A stretch of 64,000 bases of DNA from Paraphaeosphaeria minitans (Eukaryota > Ascomycota > Dothideomycetes > Pleosporales > Didymosphaeriaceae), in the NCBI GenBank assembly GCA_015832175.1, contig WJXW01000017.1:496001-560000 (forward strand). Reading direction: 5' to 3'. The notes under the pieces are model-generated. The model worked only from the letters and a program-made list of their open reading frames with translations, did no database searches and was not told the origin of the DNA. Each line of letters starts with the position of its first letter. Within the stretch, counting starts at the first letter, position 1. Both the position numbers and the translations under genes were made by a program. Positions 45,880 through 56,363 of the stretch are shown here, one piece after another.

Positions 45880-46320
45880 GTCTGGAGCTGATTGGAACAG
45901 GATGGGCGTGCTCCGTTCTGTTTCGGCAAAGGTTCGTGAAGAGTGCTGGGAAAGCGCCCGTCCCGATCATGGATGAGTGGGAATAGTTGTCGAACTCCGT
46001 GGCAAACCCAATGGGGCGCCAGTTGAAAGAGAATACTCCGAAAATAGCTAGATATCTTGTTATGCAAGAGTATGGTGAACCCTTGCCAAGCTGTCGAGTA
46101 TGGTCCGAAGGGATGGAAAGTGTTCCCGTTCTGCCCTGGTTTCACGGTGAGCCATCTAGGCCCTCACGACAAGGTGGAGACGGGCGCGAAGAGAAGACTA
46201 GCGAGGGGGCTGGGCCCACGGCGGGTATACTTAACGGCGACCGAGATTCAGAACATGGGGTTTTTTGAAGGTTGGTGGCCAATGGCCGGAGCAGAGGCAT
46301 TACCGTACGCTGCTTAGCTA
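45880..46320 (+). pseudogene. Short-chain dehydrogenase relic, C-terminal part
   Basis: The C-terminal signature of a fungal SDR family is readable but split over frames. VEYGPKGWKVFPFCPGFTVS (about 46095-46155) is followed, after a frame change near 46190, by SEGAGPTAGILNGDRDSEHG (about 46200-46260), and then another shift. Upstream, FRQRFVKSAGKAPVPI recalls the strand before the catalytic Ser, but the Tyr-x-x-x-Lys region is unrecognisable, and no Rossmann TGxxxGIG motif is left nearby. At least two frameshifts and a missing N-terminus make it a pseudogene. Confidence 0.7.
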
Positions 46321-47129
46321 CATCGGCGGCTCATGTAATCTGAATAAGCGACTTGCAAGTGCAGTTTAATAAGAAGATAGCCGGTGATGACCCCACGACA
46401 TGATGGGTGGACCATGAAATCTGTGTCAGGGCGAACAGAGCTGGCAAGCAAAGAATATCAGACCAGCCATTACCGTGGTCTGCTGTGCGTGGTGACGAGC
46501 GATTCCGGCTTTCGATCTCTCGAGCGGTCAAACGCGATCAAATGGACGAGGTCTTGGGCTCGGGCTCAGCCCTTGTGATGCTATTGAGCTGAGTAGTTTG
46601 AATTAGGCCGTGATAGGCCGGCGTCTGGAGTCGCTGCGCCCATGAAGCACTTGCTGAGACGAGCGTGTCTGACGTTCATGCATGTCAGCCAAGCCCTGCC
46701 CCCGGGTTGTCCATGTATGGTGGGGCCCAGCAAGCAAGACAGCGCTTCCTTCGCTTCATTCAGCAGTGGACCCGCGACCTCGGCGACGGCGACGGCGACT
46801 GATGAGACCGAACGGCTATGCTTGGGCTTGACGCCAGAACAACGGTCAGGCAGGCCGGCTGACGTGCGTGGTGGGCGTCGCGTGGCTTTGCGGGTGGGAA
46901 ATCAGAGAGGGTTGGAGGCTCTGTGTTCGTGTGTACGTGTCTGCGTAGGCAGGGTGATTGGTGGTGCGGATGGAAAACGGCGCGAACTTAAAGTGGATAT
47001 GGGCCAAAAGGTGCAGATCCGGGATGGACTGAACCAGCAAAACGTGAGGCCGCATTCCGCCGATGGTCAACGCTGGGAGAGGAAAAGAGACGCTTGCGTC
47101 GAAGGCAGTGGGTGCCAAGCCAGGCTGGA
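46321..47129. other. Intergenic between SDR relic and repeat array
   Basis: Becomes increasingly GC-rich to the right. A plus-strand frame from 46642 runs into the 46-bp repeats; it is of low complexity and I do not call it a gene. Confidence 0.35.
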
Positions 47130-47291
47130 GGCGGTGCGGCTCAGGGCTCAGAGGAAGTGCGGCTCAGAGGAGAGAGGCGGTGCGGCTCAGGGCTCAGAGG
47201 AAGTGCGGCTCAGAGGAGAGAGGCGGTGCGGCTCAGGGCTCAGAGGAAGTGCGGCTCAGAGGAGAGAGGAGGTGCGGCTCAGAAGAAGAGG
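47130..47291. repeat. 46-bp tandem repeat, about 3.5 copies
   Basis: Units at 47130-47175, 47176-47221 and 47222-47267 are nearly identical and start GGCGGTGCGGCTCAGGGCTC; a partial copy follows. Each unit has an internal half-repeat (GTGCGGCTCAG). The length is not a multiple of three, so open frames across it are accidental. Confidence 0.85.
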
Positions 47292-48925
47292 ATGCTTGGC
47301 GTCGGGAGCTATGGGCCAGGGAGGTCGAAGTGGGCCGGCTGGCACTGGGCAGATGAAGCAGGCGCCGTTGGGGCCATGGTTGCGGGGCCATGGTTGCTGC
47401 GCCAGCCGCCGAAATTGCGCTGGTGGGCGTGGAGCAGCATCGTGGAAACGTAGTTAGGGACGCGTTCAGACTCCAGAGGCGTGTTCGGAAGAGGCAAAGG
47501 GTGTCGCGGGCCCGAGGCTCAAGGGGGTGGTGGGCTGGTTGCGCATCGAAGGCTCGGGGCTCGCCGTGGCGTTGCGCAGCTCCCACGGTTCGACAACAAA
47601 TGGGTTGAGGGCAGACAAGACAGGCTCCCCGGGCCCCCCGCCACGCACGTGGAGACGGCGACGGCGGTGACGGCGGCGCTGGGGGAGGGGGGAGCTTCTA
47701 GAAGAGCAGCTAGAAGGTAGGGAGAAGAAAAGATGGGCGAGAGCAGGCGGGCGGCGGCGACGGCTATGGCGATGGCGATGGCGATGGCGATGGCGACGGC
47801 GGCGGCGAGGGCGACGGCTGGCGGTTGCTTCGTCCAGGGCCAACCGAGCCTGGCGCGGATGCTTGGTTGGTTGGTTGGTTGCTTGCTTGCTTGCTTGCTT
47901 GCTTGCTCGTAGGGTAGGTAGGTACACAGTAGGCTCTCGTTTAGCGCAAGCACAGGGGCTGGTGCCGGTGCTGGGGCTGGTGCTGGTGCCGGTGCTGGTG
48001 CCGGTGTTGTTGCTGATGCTGTCCGCTGGGGCTGGTGCCGGTGCTGTTGCTGGTGTAGTGTGCACTGTGCACTGTGCACTGTGCGTGTGGGTTGGGCGGG
48101 CAATGAATATCTAGTCTGTCATAAATAATAACGCACCGCTCTACCTACACATCTTCTCTGCCCCCTCCCCTCCCCTCCCCCCCCATATCCTCTTGTCGTC
48201 CTGACGCCGCTGCGCTGCATTGCGTGCAGTCATCGTTACCGTAGCCCAGTCCGCTGCTCTCCCGGACCCCTCCCTACCGCGGCCGCTCCTCCGCGCACCA
48301 TCGCGACGTGATCGCCCGCCCGCCCGTCGTCAAAGTTGCAGTATTCATTTGGCCGGCCGAAGCGCTAGTTCCCTTGCCAGCCGTTATTGGATCCCAGACT
48401 CACTCTGCTGCTGCTTTCGAAACATTTATATCCCGTCCTGAGCCCGCCACCCGCCGGCAGCCCACCCTGACCCCCAGCACGACAGCACAGATAGATAGTC
48501 TCGGTACCGTCTGCGATACTGGTCAACCTCCCCCTCCACATCCTTTGGAAGCCCCTGCACTGCACAGTCATCCACCGCCCTCCACCGCCCTCCACCGCCG
48601 CCCGCCACGGCACCAGCCCACATAGTCATCCATCACCCCGTCCGCCGTGAAGCTGGATACCTCGACGCCACCGCCGCTCTGTTACTCTCCCCTCGCCAGC
48701 GACCGAGGGCGCGAATCCACCGCAGAGAGCACCCCCATCACCACCCCGGTCGAGCCCTCCGTCGCAGAACCCTACCCGCTCCTCTTCTCGTGGCATCGCA
48801 AGCCCCACGACTTTGTCCCTTGCGACCTGCAGCTCGAGCCCGACCTGCTGTTCCAAGACACGGGCGACTGCAGCTTTCCGCTGTTCCCTAGCAGCCCCCC
48901 GCCACACCACACCCACCTGCGAGAC
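47292..48925 (+). promoter_or_regulatory. Low-complexity upstream and leader region of SFP1-like gene
   Basis: Non-coding by its character. It contains (GGCGAT)n near 47765-47800, TTGG/CTTG runs at 47863-47908, GCTGGTGCCG-type repeats at about 47955-48056, and GTGCACT repeats at 48059-48084. From about 48150 it is C/T-rich, as in long 5' leaders of growth regulators. An in-frame extension without ATG precedes the start at 48926. Confidence 0.45.
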
Positions 48926-50799
48926 ATGGCACAGGCAGCCTCGCCCATCGACATCGCGACGCCCCCGCGCTTCGGCTCCCATTCTCCCCAGAACCAGACG
49001 TCCAACCTGACGTCGGCCCTGCGCGAGGCCGGCGCGAGTCGCTCCACCGACACTCCCTCCCTCCAGCAAAATGGCCACGACTTCCCGCGTCCGAGTCTGG
49101 GCGCCCGCAACGACTCCATCAACGGCCTGCCGGGCTCCTTCTACGGCAGCGGCGCCCGCCCCATCTCCATGAAAGACCGGCCACGCCGCGAGAGCAACGC
49201 CATGAACAGTCTCGTCAACGGCCTCAGCTGGGGCGGCGTGTCTGTCGGCTCGTGGATTCGCGATGAGTAAGTGCTCGCCCCACGCCCTGAAGGCAGCACC
49301 AGCCTGTCGGCGCTCGCATGGACCCATTGCTAACGCCCGCCAGCATCCTCATGACCGGAACCTCGCCTGCCGCCTTCAACAACCAGTCGCCTTCCCACCA
49401 CTCCTCGTCGTACCTCCCTAAGCTGGAAGCCAACTTCATGAAGGACTTCGCCTGCTGCGGCCTGACGCTCGCCTCGCTGCACGACCTGCTGCAGCATTTC
49501 GAAGAGGTACACGCCGGCGCACCGCCTTCGCGCACCTCGCAGGCAGGCCAGGGCGGTCTCCCGCCCTCCACGGGTGCCTCGAGTGCCGGCATCACGCCCG
49601 GTCAGACCCAGACACAAGGCGAACCAGCCACCAACACCCAGTTCGGCTTCCATCCTCGGTCAGGCTCGGTCGGCGGCTTCCGCGGCCAGCGGCTAGGCTC
49701 GGATGGCTTCAGCCGAACCAACTTGTCCACGGTGCAAGACATGGATGACACCATGGACATGGACATGGACGACATAGGCAACGGTCTTGGCACGATCGAG
49801 GAGGGACCCAACGGCTTCTCCAATCAGCAGTCGCAGTTCAATCAGAACCAGGCCAATCTGCAACCACTGAACATCAACATGGCAAACACCATGCAGAACC
49901 ACCAGGCCCTGCGGACATCAACGCCTTCCACGCCTTCTGCCTCGCAACAGTTCAACCTTCCCAACAATCCTACCGTCTCTTCGGTCAACACGCCTACCCT
50001 TGGCACCATTCCCATGACCCACAGCCTCACCTCCCCCGAGTCTTCACATCCCAGCACTCCTGCCGAGCTGGACATGGATTTCCTCAACGGCTTCAACCAG
50101 CCCATGGTGGGCATTCCGGGCATGGACATGGGCTTCGGCAACACCGGCTTAAACACTGGCATGCCCGGCTTCGATGGCACCATCGACCAGCCTGGGAAGC
50201 GCCTGTTCAGCAAGCAGGGCTCTGGTCTGAGCCAGCAGCAACTGCAGGCGGCTTTCAAGAATTACCAGATGAGCAACGGCGACCAGACCGATCTGGCGAA
50301 GAGGCTGAGGGAACAGGCTCTCATGAACGGAGCGAACGTACCCCAATTTCCGTTCCCCGAAGAAGTGAAGCCCTTCAGGTGTCCAGTCATCGGCTGCGAG
50401 AAGGCGTACAAGAACCAGAACGGTCTCAAGTACCACAAGCAGGTAAGCTCAACTGCTTCTTCACAGAACCTCATCGTACTAACGCAATGACAGCACGGCC
50501 ACCAGAACCAGCAGCTCAAGGAAAACGAGGACGGTACTTTCTCCATCGTCGACCCGCTCACTTCGATCCCCTATCCCGGCACCGTCGGCATGGAGAAGGA
50601 GAAGCCATATCGGTGCGAGATGTGTGGCAAGCGATACAAGAACCTCAACGGCCTCAAGTACCACCGCGCCCACTCGCCAAAGTGCAACCCGGAGCTCTTG
50701 GGTGCCCAGTTCAGCCAACTGCCTGCCTTGCAGGGCCTGAACGTAGGTGCCAACGTCGCGGGCGCTGGCATGACAGGCATGGACAACTCCATGTTCTAG
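48926..50799 (+). CDS. SFP1: C2H2 zinc-finger regulator, SFP1-like
   Basis: Predicted nuclear regulator related to yeast Sfp1, which controls ribosome biogenesis and growth. Model: join(48926..49266,49344..50442,50494..50799), 581 aa. The N-terminal SWGGVSVGSWIRDDILMTG is formed across intron 1 and is family-typical. A first, degenerate finger is FACCGLTLASLHDLLQHFEE. The middle is Gln/Asn/Met-rich and disordered. Two C2H2 fingers close the protein: FRCPVIGCEKAYKNQNGLKY and YRCEMCGKRYKNLNGLKYH, separated by about 45 residues as in Sfp1. Intron 2 (51 nt) has a TACTAAC at 50477. The last 10 codons plus stop lie in a tandem duplication. Confidence 0.85.
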
Positions 50800-50867
50800 T
50801 CTTTGTTTGCCGCAATACATGACAGCCATGGACAAGTCCATGTTCTAGTCTCTGTTTGCAGCAATAT
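50770..50867. repeat. 49-bp tandem duplication across the SFP1-like stop codon
   Basis: Copy 1 (50770-50818) includes the final codons, TAG and 3' flank; copy 2 (50819-50867) repeats it with five or so substitutions and again reads M-T-x-M-D-x-S-M-F-stop. Both copies contain TCCATGTTCTAGTCT. Confidence 0.85.
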
Positions 50868-53491
50868 CTTCTACAGCATTGCGTAACATCCTACTTCGGC
50901 ACTCATCTCAATTGATACCCCTGGTCGGATCCTACATCAACCTTCATGGCGTTCTTTCCCTCATAGACGGGGGACTGGTTTCTTTGCCTCGAATTTCACC
51001 TGGCGTAATCGGCATTCACACAAATAAGGAGCGACATGACTTGCTTGCATCGGCTCGGCGTTTCTTGAGGTTGCTTTCGATGACGTTTCAAGAACAGCAG
51101 CGAGCTGGTTCACTTGGATACGGCACCTGCATGAACTTTTACCATTCGTGTACGTTTCTAGGACCGCATCTCTTTTGACCGGCCACCGCGCCGGTATGAC
51201 GATTTGATGTGCATCTAAGAGTGTTATGAGTGGTTTGGTGTTTTTCCTTGCTTCATTGCGCGCGACCGTTATATCCTTCTTAATTGTCACTTTTTCCAAT
51301 GGTATTCCGGTGGCGTCTCTTCATCATGATCAAAAGTTTTGAGACGAGATGCGCTTCTTTGCAGCTCGTCGGCTTCACGTTCCTGGGCACGTTTGTGGTT
51401 TAGCATTGTTGCATCGCCCGTGTGGACAGGGTAGATCTGCCATCTAGTCTTTTGGCATGTCCGTAACTAAACCATCGGGCCATTGCTAGACTGATTTTAC
51501 ACGTCAAGCGACTCTCTTCTCAGATGGCATTCTCCCTATCTAGTGACATGTCTTTGGTGTCAAGTGTCGCGACAGCTATGGCGTCATGGCTACAGCGACA
51601 CGCCAGCGTCGCGAATACACGTGAAGCTCTGTCCGCCCTCTGCGACTCGCGATGCCGTCGTCATCTCCCCATTCCGCTCATCGAGAGCATCATTCTGACG
51701 CTCCCCCATGGCAATCAACCACGGTGCCCGGTATCCATCGCACGACGCATCCGTGGACCCATCGACTCGACAGCACGATGACGTATCCCAGCGCATCGGC
51801 ACACCTCCCACGGTCCTTCTCCCTACATACCTAACGGAACCCTGACTACATTCGCCCGCGAAAGGGCCGCCGCCGTCGCCGCCGCTGCATGTGCCGACGT
51901 GACGCCGTGACGCCGTGACGCCGTGACGCCGTGCCTCGCCTCGCCTCGCCTCACCTCGCCCTCGCCCATCGTCAAACCGCAGCCCAGCCCAGCTCAGCTC
52001 GACCCAAGTCAGCTCACCTCAGCTCACCACAGCTGCACGGCACACGCGGTACCGCGCACAACAGCGTTTGCGCTAGAAGGCCTGCGCAGGGCATCCAGAA
52101 GATCCGGGATGCGGCCGACGAGGCACGCCCGGTCTGGCACACCGGCGTGCGGTAGACTACCGTTGGCAAGCTTTTGGGGGGGCGACCCGTCGTTCCGAGG
52201 GAAACACGGGCGGTGACTCGTGGCGACACGTGGGAGAGGGTTGCGCAAGGGCGTTTGCGCCACTCGGTCGGCGGGCGGTGGTGTGGTGAGCGCGTGGCGG
52301 CGGCAGTGGTGGTGGTGGTGGTGGTGGTGGTATCTTACCTACCTAGATGGCTGTGGACGCCGTGCCACGCTCTGCGGCTCTGGAGGTGGGTGGAGCAACG
52401 ATTGGTGGGCAAGGTTCGGAGTCGTCGGTCGGGTTGGTGGTGGTGGACTGCGCTGGAGGGGCGTCCGGCCGAGGTACCTGGGTAAGAGAGCGCCTTCCGT
52501 TGTACCTGGATACCTAGGTAGTCTACCTAGAGGGGGAAGGGTGCGGTCAGCAGGGACCGGGTTGGTGGACTGCTTGCCGTAGGTATGACTCGGGATATAA
52601 TCTCCTCGTCTCCGGGGCCGCGGTAAGGAGGGGTCCTGCCGCACTGAATCAGCGTGCGTGTGCTTGCGCGGTAGGTAGTCTACTTGTGTTCCCACATGGG
52701 ACCGTGTCGAGCTAAAGCAGCGGCTTTTGGTTTGCACACGATAGAGAAGGTAGGTAGGTAGGTGGGTAGGTAGGTAGGTGGGTAGGTAGGTAGGAAGGTA
52801 GGTAGGTAGGAAGGCGGGTAGTTCCGATGTGCCAACGCGAGGACGCGATTTTGACGGAGGCGTCGAGTTCTTGGTACCACCGTAGACACCCATCTAGCCT
52901 TGCATCGCGAGTCGCAGCTCACGTCAAAGGCCGACTGTCCGCTATACCTGTGGTCGAGCACTTGGGCAGAGCTTTGTAGATTGTAGTTCCACTCGACGCG
53001 AGCGAGGAGTTGCCCACAGGGAGAGCAGTGGCTCGCTGATCTTGCTGAGACCGATGCTGCAATATCGGTGTAGGACTTGACGAAGTCGAGACCAAAACTT
53101 TTGATGTGGTTGCTTGCGAATGCTTACCTATGCGACGCAGGAAGCTAATGTGGCTGCTGTGTGCTATGGCATCTACATTTGCACTACCTGGCGCAACTTG
53201 GGCGGGACGCTTGTCCACAGATGTACACCCGCATCCTCCATCGGCTCTTAGGACTGCGAAAATTAGACACAGCATCATTCCAAGTTGCGCGCGGGACATG
53301 TTTTTGGACATTGTATTTGTTCGCGTTGAGATTGGGATTAACATGGTGGCAAAATAGAGTAGATATATATCAACATGCTCTTAATGGTCATCCTTTTAAA
53401 CTCAATATGAGAAAAGTGGTGTAAATGATGAGTGTGATGTTGAAGACACCCCTCCGCGCCGTACGAGTATTTCTATCTCTCTACATTCACC
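50868..53491. other. Accessory intergenic region with simple repeats
   Basis: No gene is supported in 2.6 kb. The left part is ordinary 3' flank. From 51.9 to 52.9 kb it is GC-rich and repetitive: (GACGCCGT)4 at 51901-51932, CTCGC runs to about 51965, (GTG)n at about 52306-52331 and (GTAG)n at 52749-52821, with scattered TACCTAGGTA-type palindromes. Open frames there are low complexity. Confidence 0.45.
52749..52821. repeat. (GTAG)n-type microsatellite
   Basis: About 18 tetranucleotides of GTAG with periodic GTGG and GAAG variants. Confidence 0.85.
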
Positions 53492-55028
53492 TCAGCGTCG
53501 CTTGACGTTGACAATGATATCCGTCTGCGTGTGAAACCACATATCCTGCGTCTTCCACGGACGATCGTGGGCCATGCTGATGTCGAAATGGCGTAGGACC
53601 TCCGGCACAACGTATGCAATTCGGTCAAAGATATGTTTTCCCCGATGCACACTCTGGTCCCGGAACCAAAGGTCAGGAGAGACTTGTCCATTTCCCGGCT
53701 TCTCGCTTCGGATTCGAGCCATCGCTCAGGCTGGAAGTCGTCGGCGTCGTCTCCGAAAACCGTCCGATCGAAATGCATGATGCACGGATTGCATCCGACA
53801 CGCCACCCTGGAGGGATGAAGTGGCCACACAGTACGACGCCGGTCGTGGGAGAATGTCTCTGCATGCTCAGGCCGACGCTGGGGTGGAGATGCATCGCTT
53901 CTTTGATTGCAGCACTCGTGTATGGCAACTGGGTGAGCGACTCCGTGTAGTGGATTGGGGAGCTTAGGCTTGCACGATGCGCGTCGATTTCTTCGCGGCA
54001 TTTTGCGAGCTTGCCAGGGTGCTTCATGAGAAAGTATAGCGCAGCGCGGAGAGCAATCGCAGTGGTGTCCGAGCCCGCCAGCATGGCAATGTACGCCTCA
54101 AGGGTCACTTCGTTGTCGGTGAACCCGGTTTGCTCGCCCTTGTCCCGAACGATTCTGCTGTATTGTTGCAGCATATCGATGCGATCAGCGATGCCGGCGT
54201 TAATTTTTTTGACGCGCTGTGCGACGACGTCAACAGCCGCTGTGTGGATGCCTTCGAAGGACTTCAAAGCTCGGAATACCGTTGGAGAGACGATTGCGGA
54301 GCCTAGGACACATGGTCGTGAGATACGTGGGAGCGATTGCGGCAGCACACAAAACGGGCATCAGCGCCTCGAGTGCTCCAATCCAACCTCCAATATCCGT
54401 GTTTTTCTACATAAAACCGAACATGTTTCCGAAAGAGAGTTCGCCGACAACAACAAAAAGCGTATATCTGGAACCAATGACCGATGTCGACCTGCTCTTT
54501 CTTGTCTGCGAATTCCGTCATGCGCTCGAGGAAGAGAGTGGTACACTTCGCCACATAGTCTTGGTGTTTCAGGATATTTCCTAGAGAATACACTGGCGCA
54601 ACAATCTTCCGATACCGTGTGTGTTCCTTTTCATCGATGCAAGTGAACTGATCCGGCTGTTTCGAGATCTGCGGGGCGCCCCAGATGGGGTAGAAATCCG
54701 TCTTGAGCAGCGGATCTGCGAAGCGATAGATCTTGGGGATATCGGCCGCACTTGCAGAGGTGACTTCGTTCGGTGCCAATCTTACGACAGGACCATATCT
54801 CTTGTGCATGGCACGCTGCACCTTGTCCATGTCCCCCTTGTAGACCTGGTACATGTACCAAATGCGTGTCACCGAGGCCCAGAAAGGACCTGGAACCTTT
54901 GCAAGGGGATGCAGTGTAACTGCATATACCATCCATAGGAGAGCATATACAAGCGTGGCAATCGGACCGACCTTGAATAACCACGTCCAGGGCGACAGGC
55001 CCAGGACTGTGTCCGGAAGGATGGCCAT
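53492..55028 (-). pseudogene. Cytochrome P450 pseudogene, pisatin demethylase-like
   Basis: Remnant of an ER-anchored P450 of the pisatin-demethylase type. The N-terminus is intact: anchor (MAILPDTVLGLSPWTWLFKV), then PLAKVPGPFWASVTR and RYGPVVRLAPNEVTS. The I-helix AGSDTTA and heme loop FGSGTRVCIGENISLTE are kept. Lesions: a frameshift near 54446-54460 after FQIYAF; a TAG at 54408-54410; a further frame change near 54311-54322; the ExxR motif reads EAMH (His codon 53890-53892), losing the invariant Arg; and a 1-base loss near 53618-53622 just after the heme loop. The true end (IAYVVPEVLRHFDI ... NVKRR) survives in another frame to 53492. I find no introns. It cannot encode a working enzyme as sequenced. 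Confidence 0.85.
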
Positions 55029-56363
55029 GGCAAAAGAAACAATCTCGTCGCAAGAAGAAAAGACAAAGAAAAGAGCTCTCCTATGTGCAGATACAGGAAG
55101 GGAGAATTAATAGCTGAAACGTAAAGGGAGTCGGAAGGATAATATGCAAGCCCCGTTGCATTGGGATCTACAGCGACATACACACGCCCGTCTCCATATC
55201 TCGCCGCTCGTAGGTACCACCTGCGTGGACTTGTCGCAAATTTTCGTCCTGCCTACGACCAGCCTTCCCCAGAGTAGCATGTATTTGCCACATGCATAAC
55301 TCGAAACTCATGGCTCTGCATCGGGGCCTCGACGCCGACCCAGGAAACCCAGCAGCGGGATAACGTGTATCGATTGAGACCTCGAACCCAACGCCAAGAG
55401 CAGCGAACCAAAGACCTGAACGTCGATAAACAAGTAAGTGGAACGGTACCTGACGCGAGTTTCAAGGTTACGCAAGGGCCCGCGTCCCGCACCCCAGTCG
55501 CTCGCACTGCCTACCGTGGGTCCCTAGTCTAGCAATCTTGGCCCTCTTCGCAGGGGTTGGGTTGGTTGGTTTCGATGGGAAACGATCCGCGGTGACTTCT
55601 CTCGAGCTATTCGGCCATTGGCATCGGATGCAGCTAGGTAAGTCCTCCCGTCGGCAGTGACATTCACTCCCGTGCGGGAAAGGGGGGGGGGACAGTCGTG
55701 CGGAGCCACATGCGTACCTACGCATCAGATCATATTTTTTCAAAGGTATCCCCTCCAAGCTCACAACAACATGGCCGTCGTGTGAGCAACATACAACGTA
55801 GGTAGCTGCTTCGCGAAAGGGCAAAGCTGTGTTTCGTAACACCTAGAGCGTTGCGCCGCAGCCCATGATCGATTTGGCCTCCCACGTGTAAACGGCCTAT
55901 AGTTCCCGCCTGCGCACCCCACGCCTTTTTTGTGCGCTTCGGGGGTAGGGGGCCAAAAGAACGGGCCAATGGTGCGAACGAAACAGGTGGCGCAGCGCCA
56001 TACGTCCAAACTGGGCATGAGTGGTCGAAGGATACTCGTCCGCGGAGGATTCCTACGGATACGAGAGACCCAAGGTCGAAGCTAAGACAAACGTTTCTTT
56101 TTTGCTGTTAAGCATCCCTGACGTGCCTGACGCATGTCCCGCAGACGTGCCGAAGTTTGATGGTTGCGAAGATGCGGTGCAAGGAAAAAGAAAAGGAGGA
56201 TCAACATCTTGCTGGACTCCCCCACTGGTGCTGAAACCATGCCGGGTAGGCCTTGGGAAAGGGCACGTGTGTGCTGGGTCATATAGAGGAGAGACGTCCA
56301 CTGGTGTGGGCTTGGTCCGGTTCCTGTTTTTTTTTTCTTTTCGAGTTGGTCGAGTGAATAAAG
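55029..56363. other. Divergent intergenic region between two decayed genes
   Basis: 1.3 kb without a supported gene. A G homopolymer lies at about 55681-55691 and a T run at about 56327-56337. Open frames are short and domain-free. Confidence 0.4.

Noticed and set aside
46642..47457. 271-aa plus-strand frame as a gene
   Set aside because: Its second half is the frame-shifting 46-bp repeat and its first half has no domain. GC-rich repeats produce long open frames in several registers here.
52749..52821. Telomere-like repeat
   Set aside because: The unit is GTAG, not TTAGGG, and the tract is internal and short.
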